Part shown: positions 7,301-8,631 of the stretch, piece by piece
How positions within the stretch are numbered: the first letter of the stretch is position 1
How the letters are laid out: each line of letters starts with the position of its first letter
Source of the DNA: CAYMCQ01 sp964389025
Lineage (GTDB): Bacteria > Verrucomicrobiota > Verrucomicrobiia > Limisphaerales > CAYMCQ01
Reading direction: 5' to 3'
Length of the DNA: 8,631 nt
Assembly (NCBI GenBank): GCA_964389025.1
Contig: CAYMCQ010000116.1
Span: 1 to 8,631, forward strand
Made by a program: the position numbers and the translations under genes
The notes under the pieces: model-generated
What the model saw: the letters and a program-made list of their open reading frames with translations, nothing else
Databases searched by the model: none
Told to the model about the DNA's origin: nothing

Positions 7301-7860
7301 AAGAATTTTTGGCCGAACTTTGGAAGGCGAAAAAGTTCCAGCTTGATTGCGACTTTGAGCGAGTAGTTTTCCGGCGCGTTGGAAGTTCAACCAACGAACG
7401 GACAATTATTGCGACTCTGCTTCCGGCTGGAGTTTATTTCTCTGACACCGTGAGCTATTTGATACCGGCCAACTACCAATTGACCAAGACCGGAAAGCTG
7501 TCTCAAGAGCCGGTATCCGCCGAAGATGCGCGGTCGGTTCTTTGCCTGCTGGATTCATTGACGTTGAATTATTACATCCGCAGCAAAATGTCGGCGACGG
7601 TGAACATGTTCTACATTTACGAACTGCCCGTGCCGGAACTTTCCACAGCGCAGAAAAAGAAACTCGCCGATTTTGCCGCGAAGCTTTTGAAAGACCCGCA
7701 CGACGTGAAGGAACGCGCCGCGCTGGAAATCTTCATCGCCCGCGAACTTTACGGCCTGTCGCTGGACGATTGGAAACATCTCACCAGCACCTTCACCTTC
7801 GGCAGCGGCGACTCCAAGGCCGAACTGGACGAAATCATTCGCGAGTCCCTTACGCTGTGA
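4354..7860 (+). CDS. Type IIG-like restriction-modification enzyme (PD-ExK nuclease fused to adenine-N6 DNA methyltransferase, Eco57I-type)
   Basis: This 1168-residue protein carries cutting, methylating and recognition functions in one chain. The N-terminal nuclease has the PD-(D/E)XK pattern: D82 in GWVDFRI, then E96-x-K98 in PFELKSL, followed by EQHKEQIKNYL and a YLVLTDLHTVWL strand. A helical linker leads to the methyltransferase: YTPAGITAPMADSL (355-368), SAM-binding motif I D408-T-A-C-G-S-S-G-F, acidic D489 in YGVDKDAGALEVAKTN, and the catalytic NPPW motif (654-657) typical of amino-group adenine methylation. The C-terminal part has KMIHQFD (925-931), SSTNERT (1011-1017) and FYIYELPVP (1086-1094), as in target-recognition regions of Eco57I-like and PglX-like enzymes. 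The start is GTG 4354: an in-frame stop at 4309 leaves no earlier start. No separate specificity, methylase or BREX/DISARM partner gene is nearby. Residues 620-643 look like an inserted repeat (6211-6280). The frame is otherwise intact, and base composition resembles its neighbours. Confidence 0.88.
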   Translation: MTTAEILDVLRELTSRERVEFLPLAQELEKLPAWQPAARYIQALREGSKPETASEDLFTALCKEVLKIEPVRQVIVRDGWVDFRINEPNARPIPFELKSLFRRDSPDTLRRYEARPEQHKEQIKNYLSEHEYLVLTDLHTVWLCSARDYFFDDKPFATLPFADFLARCVECRSITDALRRSEDTADKPELEQQFFEDLKNWFGEFDKIHWQSRERAAEYIILLINKLIFAKTLEDFGLVGYRFIQNEFGLQKDRWEAKGAAKVTRYFLTNFEDFFDEYYDTEIFAERIWDKLVPDEKNYERFCKKLEFILGLDPWNTAMGRGVVNYNYRRIDEDIFGKSYEMFLAANRKDEGIYYTPAGITAPMADSLVESLADSLVTEICDAIGSQKCDFARADKLMAQLAEIRVADTACGSSGFLIKVLRAFWRQYQRVDTAGVWVNKMLRPDNGEMYLAEFPPNVEAALAFRRRHAFDDRRVLIARILLRHIYGVDKDAGALEVAKTNIWKEAVKLSAADYNYRGLKGDIVKILPNLELNFITADSLVDVELEKQTAWLAEYHKAELKKLSELRRRYIENPMDHRPLDEALALRRQLRKNFVEQFQGENLPCEPGAFALHFWPCWFSEGGVPRHPDSKTRMGRAELAPPNITAGFDGVIGNPPWEGFKPIRKEFAANFYRGKPQFSKLGMDGPTFDKWFVEELKTNKDFSSRWREHERYYERHKEYFAKTFKKQGTGDWNLFKLFIERDLSLVRQGGQFSLLVPSSIQTDEGCADLRRWFTNEHRLDELTSFENRGYKVLENGREKTKQIFPDVDSRFKFGFFKVVKDAATPKDHAFDARFYLHNPKDAFAPPIRYSIEMLRRFSPLMLSVMEFRSPEDYAVAGRIRGEHKLLGDLGYQFRRELHPADDVEFYLKDPARKLHKGESVIYEGKMIHQFDGDYAARVFHAEDKAVRPELLRKELYRLGQFIRESEAKKIEGKKVPTKKDEFEEFLAELWKAKKFQLDCDFERVVFRRVGSSTNERTIIATLLPAGVYFSDTVSYLIPANYQLTKTGKLSQEPVSAEDARSVLCLLDSLTLNYYIRSKMSATVNMFYIYELPVPELSTAQKKKLADFAAKLLKDPHDVKERAALEIFIARELYGLSLDDWKHLTSTFTFGSGDSKAELDEIIRESLTL
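6211..6280. repeat. Palindromic repeat inserted in frame within the restriction-modification gene
   Basis: The 17-base ends (6211-6227 and 6264-6280) are inverted repeats matching at 13 of 17 positions, with TCGGAGGG at one end and CCCTCCGA at the other. A smaller nested stem, GGGGC/GCCCC, lies at 6255-6259 and 6271-6275. In the gene's frame it reads SEGGVPRHPDSKTRMGRAEL and then APP (residues 620-642), a polar, proline- and arginine-rich stretch. It falls between HFWPCWF and GFDGVIGNPPW, where related methyltransferases, as I recall them, have only a short link. Whether it is a mobile element needs a search for further copies. The inverted ends and the frame are seen directly. Confidence 0.6.
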
Positions 7861-7892
7861 AAGTAGGAACTGTAGCGCGGCGATTCGTCAGT
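7861..7892. other. Convergent intergenic gap with a possible repeat remnant
   Basis: Only 32 bp separate the stops of the restriction-modification gene and typA. It holds GTAGCGC (7872-7878), the same seven bases that end the four-hairpin element at 3079-3194. It also holds a GCGGC (7877-7881) that can pair with GCCGC just inside typA around a 15-base loop. There is no T-tract on either strand, so a shared bidirectional terminator is possible but not supported. This could be a decayed copy of the repeat or chance. Confidence 0.2.
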
Positions 7893-8631
7893 TTAAGCCG
7901 CCACCACTTTCACCGCCCTTGTCTGTGCCGCGCGTTTGCGCTTGGTTTCGTCGAGGATTTTTTTCCGCAATCGTAGATTCTTTGGCGTCGCTTCCACGTA
8001 TTCATCGGAGCCGATGTATTCAAGGGCGCGTTCGAGCGACATCTTGAAGGGCGCGGCAAGTTGGATTCCTTTGCCGTCGCCTTGCGAGCGCATGTTGGTC
8101 AGGCGTTTGGCTTTGCAAGGGTTGACGGGGATGTCGTTTTCGCGGGCGTTCTCGCCGACGATCATGCCGGCGTAAATCTGGTCGCCCGGCTCGACCATGA
8201 GGCGCCCGCGTTCCTGAACCATGTTCAGCGCGTAGGCCATGGCTTCGCCGCTTTCCATGCTGACGAGCGAACCGTTTTTGCGCGCAGCAATCTCGCCGCG
8301 GTCAGGGCCGTATTCGTGAAAGAGATGGCTCATCACGCCGAGGCCGCGCGTGGTGTTGACGAGGTCGGTCTCGAAACCAATCAAACCGCGCATCGGAATG
8401 AGCGCCTCGATGGTCACCTGTTCGCCGTGATGATCCATGTTCGTGATCTCGGCTTTGCGGTTGGAAAGATTTTCCATGATCGTGCCCATCGCGTCCTTCG
8501 GAATTTCAACGAATAATTTTTCAATCGGCTCCAGCAAATTCCCTTTTTCGTCCTTGCGATAAATGACTTCAGGCCGAGACACCAAAACCTCGTGGCCTTC
8601 ACGGCGCATCTGCTCGACGAGGATGGCGATC
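7893..8631 (-). CDS. typA: Translational GTPase TypA/BipA, C-terminal part (gene runs off the window)
   Basis: TypA/BipA is a ribosome-binding GTPase related to EF-G and LepA. It aids 50S subunit assembly and growth under cold or other stress. Only the last 246 codons lie in the window. The reading frame continues upstream past 8630 as IAILVEQ before MRREGHEVLVSRPEVI, so that internal methionine is not the start and the GTPase domain is outside. What is visible is the domain V and unique C-terminal region: EPIEKLFVEIPKDAMGTIME, IPMRGLIGFETDLVNTTRGLGVMSHLF, GEIAARKNGSLVSMESGEAMAYAL, VEPGDQIYAGMIVGENARENDIPVN and CKAKRLTNMRSQGDGKGIQL, followed by the ending SDEYVEATPKNLRLRKKIL and a short basic tail. 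All are family hallmarks. It converges on the restriction-modification gene. Confidence 0.97.
   Translation of the reverse strand, partial: IAILVEQMRREGHEVLVSRPEVIYRKDEKGNLLEPIEKLFVEIPKDAMGTIMENLSNRKAEITNMDHHGEQVTIEALIPMRGLIGFETDLVNTTRGLGVMSHLFHEYGPDRGEIAARKNGSLVSMESGEAMAYALNMVQERGRLMVEPGDQIYAGMIVGENARENDIPVNPCKAKRLTNMRSQGDGKGIQLAAPFKMSLERALEYIGSDEYVEATPKNLRLRKKILDETKRKRAAQTRAVKVVAA

Noticed and set aside
7857..7913. Inverted repeat GTGAAAGT (7857-7864) / ACTTTCAC (7906-7913) around the two convergent stops
   Set aside because: The arms are only 8 bp, the loop is 41 bases and no T-tract follows, so it is not a convincing terminator.

Overview
The window looks like chromosomal DNA from a mid-GC Gram-negative bacterium. 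The best guess is a Verrucomicrobiota lineage of the Pedosphaera/Limisphaerales kind. That guess rests on the style of the protein-coding genes, the rarity of clear Shine-Dalgarno sites and the abundance of short palindromic repeats between genes. No rRNA or complete marker gene is present to prove it.

Layout: four genes lie on the minus strand on the left. Reading in their direction of transcription, they are a lipoprotein with an NlpC/P60-like hydrolase signature (4255-3233), a CPBP-family membrane protease (2993-2082), a ComF-family phosphoribosyltransferase (1911-1168) and accD, the acetyl-CoA carboxylase carboxyltransferase beta subunit (1100-114). Facing away from them is one long plus-strand gene (4354-7860), which encodes a single-polypeptide restriction-modification enzyme: a PD-(D/E)XK nuclease at the N-terminus, an adenine-N6 methyltransferase in the middle and a C-terminal target-recognition region. 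It ends 32 bp from the stop of a convergent typA/bipA gene, of which only the C-terminal 246 codons are inside the window.

The genes are not a functional operon. They are housekeeping genes (accD, comF, typA) and envelope genes, with one defence gene set among them. No tRNA, rRNA, CRISPR array, transposase or integrase was seen, and no intergenic stretch exceeds about 240 bp.

The most interesting content is a set of small palindromic elements of different design: a two-hairpin element between comF and the CPBP gene (1952-2030), a four-hairpin element with matching ends between the CPBP and lipoprotein genes (3079-3194), a G-rich fragment downstream of accD (39-72), and a 70-bp element with imperfect inverted ends (6211-6280). 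The last lies inside the restriction-modification gene, in frame, eleven residues before its catalytic NPPW motif.
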